Shown: positions 17,516-26,456, numbered from the stretch's first letter. The stretch: 64,000 nt of DNA from an uncultured Anaerolineae bacterium (GCA_937944445.1 CALDYP010000026.1:1-64000); one strand, 5' to 3'. Translations and numbers: made by a program. The notes: generated by a model not told the origin, from the sequence alone.

Positions 17516-18487
17516 ATGGCGCGTTTTGACTTTGCAAAAGCGCTCGCTAAGCGCACGAACAGCATTCACACTCAACGCGCTTACTATCGCTGGGTGGATC
17601 GCTACTTGGTCGATTTTGCGGGGTTTATCCCCAGCAAGGGGCCGGTGCGCGCGCGGCGTATGGCGATGCTCACCGTCAGCACCCTTGAGCGCCACCTCAC
17701 CGAGCGCAAACTGTTCAACTGGCTGCAGCGCCTCATGGAGGAGAATCAAAGTCGGCAAGCGCTTGACCAAGCGCGCGCCGCCATCGTCACGCTCTCAGAG
17801 TTGTTCTACGAAGCCGGCCACATGGATCACAACATGCTAATTTCCATTCAAGATATCCACGTGCCCAAAGTAGAGCACAAGGCCGTGCCAGAACGGCTGC
17901 TTTCGGTCGAGGATATGCAACGACTTGCCAACACCATGATCAGCATGGCTGGTTCTGAGAACCAGCGGCTTCGAAACGCTGTCATTGTGAACCTGCTGTG
18001 GGGGCTTGCGCTGCGCCGCGATGAAATTTCTGCGCTGCGTTGGCGCGATGTCATGCTGCGTGATGGCAAACCCTCGCTGATGGTGAACGATGAACCTTTA
18101 GAGATGTCACGCAGCCTGCTCGTGGCGCTTGACCAATGGCGGCGCGCTCTGCCGGGTGGCTCGCACGGCCCTAACCCAGATACGCCCCTGCTGCGCCGCA
18201 TTTGGAAAGGAGGGCGCATCGCTCGGGACGGCCTTTCGCCTGATGGCGTGTGGCTGACGATCCATCAAGCTGCAGCTCACGCAGGGCTAGGGGCTGTTAC
18301 CCCAGATGACCTGCGGCGCTCTGTCGCAGCTCAGATTTACCAGCAGACCGGCAGCGTAGAGGAAGTGAACAAGCTGCTGCGACACCGCAGCTTAGTTATC
18401 ACAGAGCGCTTCCTCGCGCGCATCGGCTATTCGGTTGAGCCTACCAACAAAGAAAACATCGCCAAACCCAAAACCTCCGAGTTTTAG
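17516..18487 (+). CDS. Tyrosine recombinase-like protein lacking the catalytic tyrosine
   Basis: The 323-aa protein has the two-domain layout of XerC/XerD-type recombinases: an N-terminal SAM-like helical domain (about residues 1-115) and a C-terminal catalytic-fold domain. The first active-site Arg is present in WGLALRRDEISALRW. The HxxR box reads TPDDLRRS, with His replaced by Asp and the Arg kept. The second His is present in LLRHRSL, but position +9, where the nucleophilic Tyr should be, is Phe (ITERF). This predicts a DNA-binding protein unable to cut DNA, unless a Tyr six residues later acts instead. No attachment sites or mobile genes surround it. It sits alone upstream of rnjA. Confidence 0.75.
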   Translation: MARFDFAKALAKRTNSIHTQRAYYRWVDRYLVDFAGFIPSKGPVRARRMAMLTVSTLERHLTERKLFNWLQRLMEENQSRQALDQARAAIVTLSELFYEAGHMDHNMLISIQDIHVPKVEHKAVPERLLSVEDMQRLANTMISMAGSENQRLRNAVIVNLLWGLALRRDEISALRWRDVMLRDGKPSLMVNDEPLEMSRSLLVALDQWRRALPGGSHGPNPDTPLLRRIWKGGRIARDGLSPDGVWLTIHQAAAHAGLGAVTPDDLRRSVAAQIYQQTGSVEEVNKLLRHRSLVITERFLARIGYSVEPTNKENIAKPKTSEF

Positions 18488-18608
18488 CCCTGTTCGATGC
18501 GCGTTTTCGGTGTATGATAGGGTACTAATGTGTTTTTGCGTTGACTCCAAACTAATTTAGCGTCGTCCTCAAAAATTTCTTAACTAGTTTTTTTACGAGA
18601 AAGACATT

Positions 18609-18652
18609 ACAGACCGTTGTCTGTCCCGTCTGGCGCTGAGTATGCCAGCGGG
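18609..18652 (+). promoter_or_regulatory. Two consecutive hairpins in the rnjA leader
   Basis: ACAGAC-CGTT-GTCTGT (18609-18624) is followed at once by CCCG-T-CTGGC, a 9-base loop and GCCAG-CGGG (18625-18652). The second ends 12 bases before the GGAG ribosome site of the RNase J gene. Neither has a T-run like a terminator. They could set transcript stability or let RNase J control its own messenger; the hairpins are seen, the role is inferred. Confidence 0.5.
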
Positions 18653-18673
18653 TGTTTCAATTTTGGAGTCAGT

Positions 18674-20323
18674 ATGGCAAAACACAACCTACGTATCATC
18701 CCTCTTGGCGGCAGCGGTGAAATCGGCAAGAACATGACCGTGTTCGAATACGGCAACGAGGCGATCGTCATCGACTGCGGCATCATGTTCCCAGCCAACG
18801 ACATGTACGGCGTCGATTACATCATCCCGGATTTCAACTATCTCGTGCAGCGCACCGACCTTCGCATCCTCGCGCTGCTCATCACCCACGGCCACGAAGA
18901 CCACATCGGCGCAGTGTCCCACTTTGTGACGGCCTTCCCCAACGTGCCGATTTACGCCACGCGCCTGACCGCTGGCCTCATCAGCGTCAAACTGCGCGAC
19001 AGCCAATCCAAAACAGAGGTGCGCGTCTTCTCAGCCAACGACACGCTGAACTTCGGCCCCTTCAAGGTCGAGCCGTTTCACGTCTGCCACAGCATCCCAG
19101 ACTGTGTCGGTTTTGCAGTCGATACGCCGCACGGCCTCATTATCCACACCGGCGATTACAAGTTCGACAACTCGCCCATCGACGGCAAACCAACAGACTA
19201 TCAGAAACTCGCCAGCTTTGGGGCGCGCGGGGTGCGCCTGCTCATGGCCGACAGCACCAACGCCGACCGGCCCGGCTGGACGCCCTCTGAAGCAACCATC
19301 GAACCCGCGCTCGACCGTGCCTTCACCCAAGCCAAAGGGCGGATCATGGTGGCGACCTTCGCTTCATTGGTGTCGCGCGTTCAGATCGTCGCTCATCTTG
19401 CCGCCAAGCACAACCGCAAGCTGTTCGTCAACGGTTTCACGATGAAAGAGTACGTCAAACTCGCGCGCGAGAAGGGCTACCTCGACATCCCCGACAACCT
19501 GCTAGGCGACATCAACAAGCTGAACAGCTATGAGCCGCACAAAGTGGTCATCATGGTAACTGGCTCACAGGGCGAGCCAAGCGCTGTCCTCAGCAAGTTG
19601 GCCACTGGTCGTCAGCGCACGATGGACTTGCAAAAAGGCGACACCATCATCTTGTCCTCGCACCCTATCCCGGGCAACGAAGAGAGCGTCTACCGCACCA
19701 TCAACAAGCTGATCGAGCGCGGCGCAGACGTCGTCTACGACGCGCTCGATCGCGTCCACGTCAGCGGCCACGCCTGCCAAGAAGAGATGCGCCTGATGAT
19801 GCATCTCATTCGACCTCAGTACATGATGCCCGTGCACGGCGAGCTGCGCCACCTCGTGCAGCACGGCAAGCTCGCCCAAGAGAGCGGTATGCCGTCTGAC
19901 CGCGTCATCGTGGCAGAAAACGGCGTTGTGATCGAAGTGGACAAGTACACCGTTCGCACGACTGAGCGCATTCCCGGCGGCTACATCTTCGTGGACGGCA
20001 GCAGCGTCGGTGACATCGGCAAGGCGGTCATCCGTGATCGTGAAATCTTAGGCGCAGATGGCTTCTTGATCGCCAGTGTGAACCTCAACAAAGCGACCGG
20101 CGCAGTGCTGGCCGAGCCACAGATCATCTCGCGCGGCTTTGTTTACCTGCGCGACAGTGACGACCTGATGGACACGATCCGCCAGACGATCCTCAACAGC
20201 CTACAAGCCACCCGCCACAACACTGAAAAGCGCCGCGAAATGCTCGAAGAGAGCCTTGAGCGCACCATCTACAGCGAGACCAAACGCCGCCCGATGGTGT
20301 TCGCCATCGTGAACGAGTTCTAA
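18674..20323 (+). CDS. rnjA: Ribonuclease J
   Basis: The 549-aa metallo-beta-lactamase/beta-CASP nuclease matures and degrades RNA, with 5'-3' exonuclease and endonuclease activity. The zinc motif THGHEDHIG (about residue 75), the HTGDYKFD ligand, the beta-CASP block MVTGSQGEPSA and the VSGHACQEE motif are all visible, and the length is usual for the family. ATG 18674 (MAKHNLRIIPLGG) was chosen over an upstream in-frame ATG at 18617 because homology starts there and a GGAG site lies 5 bases before it. It has its own leader and is ended by a strong terminator, so it is a single-gene unit. Confidence 0.95.
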   Translation: MAKHNLRIIPLGGSGEIGKNMTVFEYGNEAIVIDCGIMFPANDMYGVDYIIPDFNYLVQRTDLRILALLITHGHEDHIGAVSHFVTAFPNVPIYATRLTAGLISVKLRDSQSKTEVRVFSANDTLNFGPFKVEPFHVCHSIPDCVGFAVDTPHGLIIHTGDYKFDNSPIDGKPTDYQKLASFGARGVRLLMADSTNADRPGWTPSEATIEPALDRAFTQAKGRIMVATFASLVSRVQIVAHLAAKHNRKLFVNGFTMKEYVKLAREKGYLDIPDNLLGDINKLNSYEPHKVVIMVTGSQGEPSAVLSKLATGRQRTMDLQKGDTIILSSHPIPGNEESVYRTINKLIERGADVVYDALDRVHVSGHACQEEMRLMMHLIRPQYMMPVHGELRHLVQHGKLAQESGMPSDRVIVAENGVVIEVDKYTVRTTERIPGGYIFVDGSSVGDIGKAVIRDREILGADGFLIASVNLNKATGAVLAEPQIISRGFVYLRDSDDLMDTIRQTILNSLQATRHNTEKRREMLEESLERTIYSETKRRPMVFAIVNEF

Positions 20324-20324
20324 A

Positions 20325-20368
20325 AACGAACACATCCCCGCTTGTGCGCCCAGCGGGGATGTTTCGTT
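20325..20368 (+). terminator. Bidirectional terminator between rnjA and the transglutaminase gene
   Basis: The stem ACATCCCCGCT / AGCGGGGATGT is extended by AACGAA and TTTCGTT on the outside, giving A/T runs on both strands. It separates two convergent genes. Confidence 0.88.
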
Positions 20369-20379
20369 CTAGCCCTGTC

Positions 20380-22848
20380 CTAGCCCCGTCGGAAGGGGTT
20401 TAGGCGTTCCAGCCAGCGGCGCAGGATGCTGCGGCGGGCGTCTTGCCATGCCTCGTCTGTGGCGGTGATCTCGTGCTCGTCGCCGCCGATGCGCGCTGGG
20501 CTGAAGCGCTCCCGAATGTACGAGCGCGTGATGTACGTCACGGGCCTTTCCGCGCTGGGGATGTGCTGGACAATCGCGCGGCGTTTTTCCTCTGGGGTTT
20601 GCTGCTCGCGCAGTTTCAGCCCTGCCAGCGGCAGATAGCGCTCCAAGCGTTTGTAGGCCCGCGCCACCGGGCTGAGGCCGCCCATCCCGCGCCACTCCCA
20701 ATACCAGTAGAGGAAAGTCAGCAGCAGGGCCAACAGCACCAACAGCAAGAACAGCAGCAAGGCCGAGCGCAGCGCCGCCAACAGCGTTTGCAAGAAGTCC
20801 GTTTGTGGCGGCGATGGCGGCTGCGCCGGCGGTGGAACAGTCGGCACGATGACTGGCGTCGGCGTGGGGGTCGGTGTGAAGGTCGGCGTCGGTGAGGCCG
20901 GCGGGAGGTCTTGCTGGTTGGGGTCGGGCGGCGTCGGCGTGAAAGTGGCTGTTGCCTCAGGCGTGGGTGTGGGGCTAGGCGTAGCGGTCTGAGTTGGCTC
21001 GACGGTCGGCGGCAGGATTTGCGCTTCTGGTTCCTGCGGCGGCGCAAAGTCGGTATCGCCCTCGCGGCGGACTGGCTCTTGGCTGCTGGTTGGCTCAAAC
21101 TCAATCCAGCCGTAGCCGGGGAAGAACACCTCCACCCACGTGTGCGCGTCGCGCTCACGCACCACGAACTGCCCGATGGCAGGGTCATACGTGCCCTGAC
21201 TGAACCCCGCAGCCATGCGCGCCGGGATGCCCAACGACCGCAGCATGGTAGCCATCGCCGTGGCGTAGTACGTGCAGTAGCCCTCACGCTGCACGAACAA
21301 GAACCACTCCACCGGGTCAACATCTGGTGGGGGCGCAGCGATTTTCTCGTTGTAGCGGATGTTCAGCCGCAGCCACGTTTCAATCGCTTTCGCTTGGTCA
21401 TAAGGGGTGGTGGCCCGCGCGTTTTCAACGATGCTGCGCGCCAGCTGCACCACCCGCGGGCTGAGCGCCGTCCCCAAGAAGGTGTTAGGGTTGATCGCCC
21501 ATTCGGGGTAGTCCGTGCCTGCCGCGCGCAGTTGATCCGCTGTCGCCACCGAGACCATGCTCGTCACCGTGTAGGTGGCCCCCGTCTCCAACACGCGCAG
21601 CGGGCGTATCACACTCATATTGACCGGGGAGGCATCCCCCAGCTCTTCATCTAGGCGCGCTAAGTCAATGCGCCCCGTCAGCGAGAACGTCTTAGGCTGT
21701 GGCGCACCGTAGACCAACCGCGCCCCCCCGTTGCCCACCGTGAAATGCTGCACCACGGGCACGCGCGCCGTCCCTAGATATTCTGCCGAGAGCAGCAGCT
21801 CAATCGGGATCGTGGCGTCCGTCACACGCCACGTCGCGCTTGGCGACCAGCGCCCGACCTCGTAGCGCTCAAACACGCGCGAACGCCAGTACCAGCGTCG
21901 ATCGGTGGGCGCTTGCACGAACATCACCGGCTGATCGCCCAAGCGGATCGCCCCGCCGAGGCTGAGCAGATCTGTTCCGTAGTAGTCAGCGGTCGCCGGG
22001 CCATCCGCTTCAATCGGCGTGAACAGGCGGCTGAAGATGTCGCTGATCTCTTGAAAGAGGTCGCCACGTAGGAACTCTTGAAAGTTCTGCAAGCGTTCTT
22101 GAACGTCACGCTGTGGCACGAGATACGCCAGCAGCAGCGCTATCACTGCGACAGCAACGCCCGTGCGCATGAGCAGCGGGCGCACCTGCCGCGGCACACG
22201 CACGCCGCTTGTCAGCCAGAGCGCCTCACGCGCGTCGGTCGCACTGCGGATGAGCAGCAGCATCACACACAGCAGGAACCCCGCCAAGTACACATCCAGC
22301 GAGGCGCGCCCGCTGTAGATGGCGAGGTTGGTCAGCAGCGCCACCGCTGGCATCAGCACGGCGCGCCACGGTCGGTTGATGCGGAACACGTGCCACGTCG
22401 CGTTGTAGGCCATGAACCAGAAGCCCAACGACACCAGCAGCGTGAACACCGTGTCATCTTGGTTGATCCCGCCGGTAAACGCATCGTAGACCCACTGCAC
22501 CACGCGGAACATCACCTGATAGATGCCATCAACAAGATGGGTCGGCTCGTTGAACCCAGCCAGCACCACCACCGCCACAACGCCGTACATGAGCACCAAG
22601 ATGAGCGCAAAAAACTCATCGTAGCGGCTGCTGGCCAAGAAGTACCCGAACAAACAGCCGACGAGGATCGTGCCGACAACCGTCCGCATTTCCAGCGACC
22701 AATCCGCCGCGCGGAAGGCCAGCGCGGGCATCAACAGCAGCCCAAACACGACCAACAGCGCGAACCAGTCGCCGCGGTCAATCAAGTTCACGCGCAGCCG
22801 CTGCAAGCTCAACCGCAGGCGCGTTTTTATTCTGTCTAGCAATTTCAA
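20380..22848 (-). CDS. TgpA-like membrane transglutaminase-domain protein
   Basis: The 822-aa protein has a block of N-terminal membrane helices (about residues 20-250), an extracytoplasmic core with a transglutaminase-like Cys protease domain, a long Pro/Thr linker of PTPTPT type (about residues 640-710), a further membrane helix, and a C-terminal DUF4129-like domain. The triad is visible as REGYCTYYA (Cys), RDAHTWVEV (His) and GWIEFEPT (acid). Relatives such as Pseudomonas TgpA are cell-envelope proteins. The usual partners (MoxR ATPase, DUF58) are not adjacent. The start is taken at TTG 22848, without a good ribosome site, and is uncertain. Confidence 0.85.
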   Translation of the reverse strand: MKLLDRIKTRLRLSLQRLRVNLIDRGDWFALLVVFGLLLMPALAFRAADWSLEMRTVVGTILVGCLFGYFLASSRYDEFFALILVLMYGVVAVVVLAGFNEPTHLVDGIYQVMFRVVQWVYDAFTGGINQDDTVFTLLVSLGFWFMAYNATWHVFRINRPWRAVLMPAVALLTNLAIYSGRASLDVYLAGFLLCVMLLLIRSATDAREALWLTSGVRVPRQVRPLLMRTGVAVAVIALLLAYLVPQRDVQERLQNFQEFLRGDLFQEISDIFSRLFTPIEADGPATADYYGTDLLSLGGAIRLGDQPVMFVQAPTDRRWYWRSRVFERYEVGRWSPSATWRVTDATIPIELLLSAEYLGTARVPVVQHFTVGNGGARLVYGAPQPKTFSLTGRIDLARLDEELGDASPVNMSVIRPLRVLETGATYTVTSMVSVATADQLRAAGTDYPEWAINPNTFLGTALSPRVVQLARSIVENARATTPYDQAKAIETWLRLNIRYNEKIAAPPPDVDPVEWFLFVQREGYCTYYATAMATMLRSLGIPARMAAGFSQGTYDPAIGQFVVRERDAHTWVEVFFPGYGWIEFEPTSSQEPVRREGDTDFAPPQEPEAQILPPTVEPTQTATPSPTPTPEATATFTPTPPDPNQQDLPPASPTPTFTPTPTPTPVIVPTVPPPAQPPSPPQTDFLQTLLAALRSALLLFLLLVLLALLLTFLYWYWEWRGMGGLSPVARAYKRLERYLPLAGLKLREQQTPEEKRRAIVQHIPSAERPVTYITRSYIRERFSPARIGGDEHEITATDEAWQDARRSILRRWLERLNPFRRG

Positions 22849-23023
22849 CGGAACTCGTTCCTACTTCACCATGCGGCCATTATAAAGCCGTGGTCATGCC
22901 GCGCAATTGTCGGTTGCCCTACGCTTGCTGAGCGAAGAGAGTGCATGGTTGCAGAGAGCCGTAAACCCTGATACAGTCTCGACTGATTGAACGCGCCTTT
23001 ATTGCTTTGACGAGGAGCCTTGC

Positions 23024-23764
23024 TTGCACATCTCAATTGAAATTACGCCGCGCGATGAAAGCGTTGTGCTCCACGAGGTCGAGCAAATTCGCCAACATCT
23101 GCCCAGCGTCAACACGATTAACATTCCCGACATTGTGCGCCTTCCAGTGCGCAGTTGGGAAGGATGCGCGCTAGTCAAACCGTATTATCCGTTGGCCATT
23201 CCGCACGTGCGCGCCATCGACTTTGACCCTGAGAACCCTGACCCGCTGCTGTGCTTGTTGGATGAATGCGGCTTAGACACGTTGTTGGTCGTCACAGGGG
23301 ATGCCATCAAAAGCACGCTGCGTCCCGTCTATCCTAACAACAGCGTCGCGCTCATTCGTCAGCTGGCCAACCTGCGCCCACAGTGGCGCATCTACGCTGC
23401 CATCGATCCCTACCGTCAGCACCTGCAGGCAGAGTATCGCTACTGCATGGAAAAGCTTGAGGCAGGCGCGGTGGGCTTCTTCACACAGCCCTTCTTTGAC
23501 CTACGGTTGATGTCCATCTACGCCGACTTGTTCGATGAGAGCGTGCCGATTTTTTGGGGCGTCTCGCCCGTCTTGTCGGACAAATCGCGCGCCTATTGGG
23601 AGACGGTCAACCGAGTTGTGTTCCCCAAAGACTTTGATACCTCGCTAGCATGGAATCGCTGGTTCGCCAGCGCAGCGTTGGACTTTGCCCGCGCTCATAG
23701 CGGTCACATTTACTACATGCCGATCCGCGTTGACGTGGTCAGCTATCTTGAGGGTATCGTCTAG
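23024..23764 (+). CDS. Short methylenetetrahydrofolate reductase (MetF)-like protein
   Basis: The 246-aa protein is shorter than usual MetF (about 290 aa) but follows its plan: ISIEITPRD for the catalytic-Glu strand near the N terminus, TINIPDIVR, the flavin-region VVTGDA, and AGAVGFFTQPFFD, which matches the conserved TQ-x-FFD block. MetF reduces methylenetetrahydrofolate to methyltetrahydrofolate, the methyl donor for methionine. Several canonical positions differ, so it may act on another folate or pterin. The start is TTG 23024, six bases after GAGGAG. It lies just upstream of rnpB with no terminator in between that I can see. Confidence 0.68.
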   Translation: MHISIEITPRDESVVLHEVEQIRQHLPSVNTINIPDIVRLPVRSWEGCALVKPYYPLAIPHVRAIDFDPENPDPLLCLLDECGLDTLLVVTGDAIKSTLRPVYPNNSVALIRQLANLRPQWRIYAAIDPYRQHLQAEYRYCMEKLEAGAVGFFTQPFFDLRLMSIYADLFDESVPIFWGVSPVLSDKSRAYWETVNRVVFPKDFDTSLAWNRWFASAALDFARAHSGHIYYMPIRVDVVSYLEGIV

Positions 23765-23870
23765 GATCCTCTGTGAGTCGGCTCATCTTGATTATTTTGT
23801 GCGTTCATGACTTCCCCTCAGCTAATTCGCGCTGCCCTTTGCGGCCTGTCGTGCGTTATAATGGATTCAT

Positions 23871-24211
23871 CGGGTGTGTCAGGGAATCGCGGCAGGCGCT
23901 GACCTGCTGAGGAAAGTCCGCTCTCCACAGAGCACGATGCCAGTGAACAGCTGGGCGGGGTGACCCGACGGAAAGTGCAACAGAGAAGTGTATTGCGCGC
24001 AAGCGCGAGGGTGAAACGGTGGTGTAAGAGACCACCAGTGCGGGTAGTAATACTCGCAGCTAGGCAAACCCCATCGGGAGCAAGGTCAAATAAGGCGCAT
24101 TGGGGCTGCTCGTCCCGCAAAAAGCGCCGGGTAGACCGCACGAGGCGGCCAGCGATGGCCGTCCCAGATAGATGATTCCCCTCGACAGAAAGCGGCTTAT
24201 CGACACACCCG
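23871..24211 (+). ncRNA. rnpB: RNase P RNA, bacterial class A
   Basis: This is the catalytic RNA that trims the 5' leader of pre-tRNAs. The P1 helix is perfect: CGGGTGTGTC at 23871-23880 pairs with GACACACCCG at 24202-24211. The universal core segments are present: GAGGAAAGTCCGCTC in the 5' half of P4 and ACAGAAAGCGGCTTAT near the 3' end. The middle contains the AAACGGTGGTGTAAGAGACC segment seen in type A molecules. A consensus -10 box TATAAT lies at 23857-23862, putting the transcript start at about the first base of P1; the -35 region is weak. A terminator follows 13 bases after the 3' end. Confidence 0.96.
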
Positions 24212-24224
24212 ACCGTCTTCATCT

Positions 24225-24247
24225 AGGGCGCAGCCTCTGCGCCCTTT
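24225..24247 (+). terminator. Terminator of rnpB
   Basis: The stem AGGGCGCAG / CTGCGCCCT with a 3-base loop is followed by TT. It lies directly downstream of the RNase P RNA. Confidence 0.82.
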
Positions 24248-24293
24248 AGTAAGCTGAACGTCCTTTCGTATGCTGCACACAAGGAACCAACAG

Positions 24294-24908
24294 ATGGAAT
24301 TTGCCGATCAAGCGCTGCCGTGGCAGTCTGTGTACAAAATCATGACCGGGGCCATCGTCCCGCGCCCGATTGGTTGGATCAGCACGGTTGACGCACACGG
24401 CGTCCCCAACCTTGCGCCCTATTCGTTCTTCAACGCCGTGTGCAGCAACCCGCCAACTCTGCTGTTCTGCCCAGCCATCCGCGCCAAAGACCGCGAGCGC
24501 AAAGACACCCTCAAGAACGTCATTGCTACAGGCGAATTTGTCGTGAACATCGTCACGGAGTCGCTCGCAGAGGCGATGAACCTCACCTCTGGCGAATACC
24601 CGCCCGAGGTCAGCGAGTTTGACGCAGCCGGCTTGACCCCTGCCCCATCCGTAGCCGTCCGCGCGCCGCGCGTGGCCGAAAGCCCGATCCACTTTGAATG
24701 CAAGCTCGACCAGATCATCACCATCGGCGAGACGCCGGGCGGCGCGAGCATCGTCGTCGGGCGTGTGGTTCACATTCACGTAGCAGATGAGGTGTTCATC
24801 GCCCCTGACAAGATCGACGTGCGCGCGCTAAAGCCAATCGGGCGGCTGGCAGGCACGACCTACAGCCGCACCCAAGACTTGTTCGACCTGAAACGCCCCA
24901 ACGTCTGA
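24294..24908 (+). CDS. Flavin reductase-like FMN-binding split-barrel protein
   Basis: The 204-aa protein has the start of the flavin-reductase-like domain, IMTGAIVPRPIGWISTVD, followed by NLAPYSFFNAVCSNPPTL, which binds FMN, and a C-terminal SKLD/VGRVVHIHV region. Members reduce flavin with NAD(P)H or bind FMN in other redox reactions. ATG 24294 was chosen because AAGGA lies 8 bases before it; an in-frame ATG at 24270 is too close to the rnpB terminator. It is a single gene, convergent with the rhomboid gene 8 bp downstream. It could supply reduced flavin to a flavoenzyme, but no partner is next to it. Confidence 0.85.
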   Translation: MEFADQALPWQSVYKIMTGAIVPRPIGWISTVDAHGVPNLAPYSFFNAVCSNPPTLLFCPAIRAKDRERKDTLKNVIATGEFVVNIVTESLAEAMNLTSGEYPPEVSEFDAAGLTPAPSVAVRAPRVAESPIHFECKLDQIITIGETPGGASIVVGRVVHIHVADEVFIAPDKIDVRALKPIGRLAGTTYSRTQDLFDLKRPNV

Positions 24909-24916
24909 CGCGCTGC

Positions 24917-25636
24917 CTAGTCGTCTAGGCGCTCAAAAGCGTCCACAGCGGGCGCAGGTTTGTACAAGGTGGCAACGAATGTGATCAAGAAGCCGATCAC
25001 AAAGCCGCCCACGTGGGCAAAGTGCGCCACGCCCACGCTCTCGATCCAACCGATGCCCTTCACAAAGTCCAGCGCCACCCAGATCAGTAGGTAGATCCAC
25101 GCGCTGATGTAAAGCACCTTAATCGGCAGCCAGCCGAAGATCACAATCGCCGTGCGCACCCGCGCCCCCGGGTAGAGGAACAGGAACGCGCCCATCACGC
25201 CCGCGATGGCCCCGCTCGCGCCGACTAAGTAGCCCGTGATGTTCGTGCCGGGGATGCACACCGTCCCGCCAAACAGCAGATGCCCCAGCGTCGCCCCCAA
25301 ACCCGCCAGCGTATAGAACACTAAGAACCGCCGACGCCCAAAGTAGCTCTCGACGCGCGGGCCGAAGATCCACAGGAACACCATATTCCCCAACAGGTGC
25401 ACAAGGCTCGCGTGGACGAACAGACTGCTGAAGCCTTTGAACAAGCTGGCCGTCACTGGCTCCACCCCGACGCGGCACACGTCCAGCGCAAACTGGCTGA
25501 CGAAGCCCAACAGCGCTGCCTCACCGCGCAGGCTGACGAGGAACATCCACAAGAAGATCAACGTGTTGACGACGATCAGCGTAAAGGTAGCATAAGGGCG
25601 ATACTTAGAGCGCCCTGCCACGCCTAATGGCATCAT
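24917..25636 (-). CDS. Rhomboid intramembrane serine protease (catalytically intact)
   Basis: The 239-aa protein has six or seven membrane segments. The rhomboid dyad is complete: GASGAIAG carries the serine (about residue 140) and HFAHVGGFVIG the histidine (about residue 205). HASLVHLLGNMVFLWIFG is the conserved segment with the oxyanion-hole residues. Rhomboids cut transmembrane helices of other proteins. A GGAGG ribosome site overlaps the stop codon of the upstream gene, a second rhomboid-like gene 11 bp away, so the two are co-translated. Confidence 0.92.
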   Translation of the reverse strand: MMPLGVAGRSKYRPYATFTLIVVNTLIFLWMFLVSLRGEAALLGFVSQFALDVCRVGVEPVTASLFKGFSSLFVHASLVHLLGNMVFLWIFGPRVESYFGRRRFLVFYTLAGLGATLGHLLFGGTVCIPGTNITGYLVGASGAIAGVMGAFLFLYPGARVRTAIVIFGWLPIKVLYISAWIYLLIWVALDFVKGIGWIESVGVAHFAHVGGFVIGFLITFVATLYKPAPAVDAFERLDD

Positions 25637-25647
25637 GTGCTTGCCTC

Positions 25648-26334
25648 CTAACGATCTAGGTATTCAAACGGGTCGCCCGGCGGGGCCGACTTGAAGAAGT
25701 TGGCCACGAACGCGATCAAGAACCCCGTCACGAAGCCGCCCACCTCATCCCAATACGGCGCGAGGTTGCCGCTCAAAGGGCCGCCCTGCGATGAAAACAC
25801 GGCAATCGCCAGATACGCAATGATGAACACAATTGCCGGCAGCGCCATCGTTCGGTTGAGCACCGGCACGAAAGCGTCCACTAACTTGAGCGGGCTGAGG
25901 AAGAAGAACGCCCCCAACACTGCTGCCATCGCCGCGTTCGAGCCGACTACCACATGGCACTCGCGCAGCATCAACGCGGAGAGCGCCAGCCCGCCAAAGC
26001 CGCCCACCACGTAAAACACGGCAAATGGGCGATGCCCGAAGAATTCTTCCACCCGCGGCGCAAAGATCCACAAAAACAGCATATTCGTCGCAAACGCGAG
26101 GAAGGTCGTGTGCATGAACAAGCTGCGCAGCCCATCGCCGAGCATGTGCAGCACCGGCTGCTCGCCCACTTCGCACGTGCGGAAGGCGTACTGCGGCAGC
26201 AGCTCCTCAATCGGCTGCCCCGCTTGAGAGGTAATCAGAATTTCCCACAAGAAGAAAGCAAACGTAACAAGGATCAAAGCGAACGATGTATACGCACGGA
26301 ACGACGTTTTGCCGACGACGCGATAGGGGATCAT
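25648..26334 (-). CDS. Rhomboid-like pseudoprotease (catalytic residues lost)
   Basis: The 228-aa protein is a paralogue of the neighbouring rhomboid, aligning along its full length including the N-terminal membrane helix and NMLFLWIFAPRVEEFFG. At the serine position the motif GASG reads GSNA, so Ser is Asn, and at the histidine position HVGGF reads EVGGF, so His is Glu. Both catalytic residues are therefore lost while the fold is kept. In eukaryotes such inactive rhomboids (iRhoms, derlins) bind clients or regulate active proteases. As first gene of the pair it may do the same for its active partner; this is inference. Confidence 0.85.
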   Translation of the reverse strand: MIPYRVVGKTSFRAYTSFALILVTFAFFLWEILITSQAGQPIEELLPQYAFRTCEVGEQPVLHMLGDGLRSLFMHTTFLAFATNMLFLWIFAPRVEEFFGHRPFAVFYVVGGFGGLALSALMLRECHVVVGSNAAMAAVLGAFFFLSPLKLVDAFVPVLNRTMALPAIVFIIAYLAIAVFSSQGGPLSGNLAPYWDEVGGFVTGFLIAFVANFFKSAPPGDPFEYLDR

Positions 26335-26408
26335 AACCAGCCCACTTCAACTGACGTTTCACGCTTACCATATCACAGTTTACGTCAGCAGTTCAATAAG
26401 CGTTGCAG

Positions 26409-26436
26409 AAAAAAAGGGCGACCCGTTGGATCGCCC
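26409..26436 (-). terminator. gltA: Terminator of citrate synthase gene
   Basis: On the minus strand the stem GGGCGA / TCGCCC with a 9-base loop is followed by seven T. It lies 20 bp after the gltA stop. Confidence 0.88.
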
Positions 26437-26456
26437 CGATTGCAGAATTTGAGCAA

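Noticed and set aside
17516-18487. Recombinase gene as mark of an integrated element
   Set aside because: No attachment repeats, phage or plasmid genes, tRNA or base-composition change around it, and the active site is lost.
20820-21010. Short tandem repeat in DNA
   Set aside because: It is the coding sequence of the Pro/Thr linker of the transglutaminase protein, not a separate repeat.
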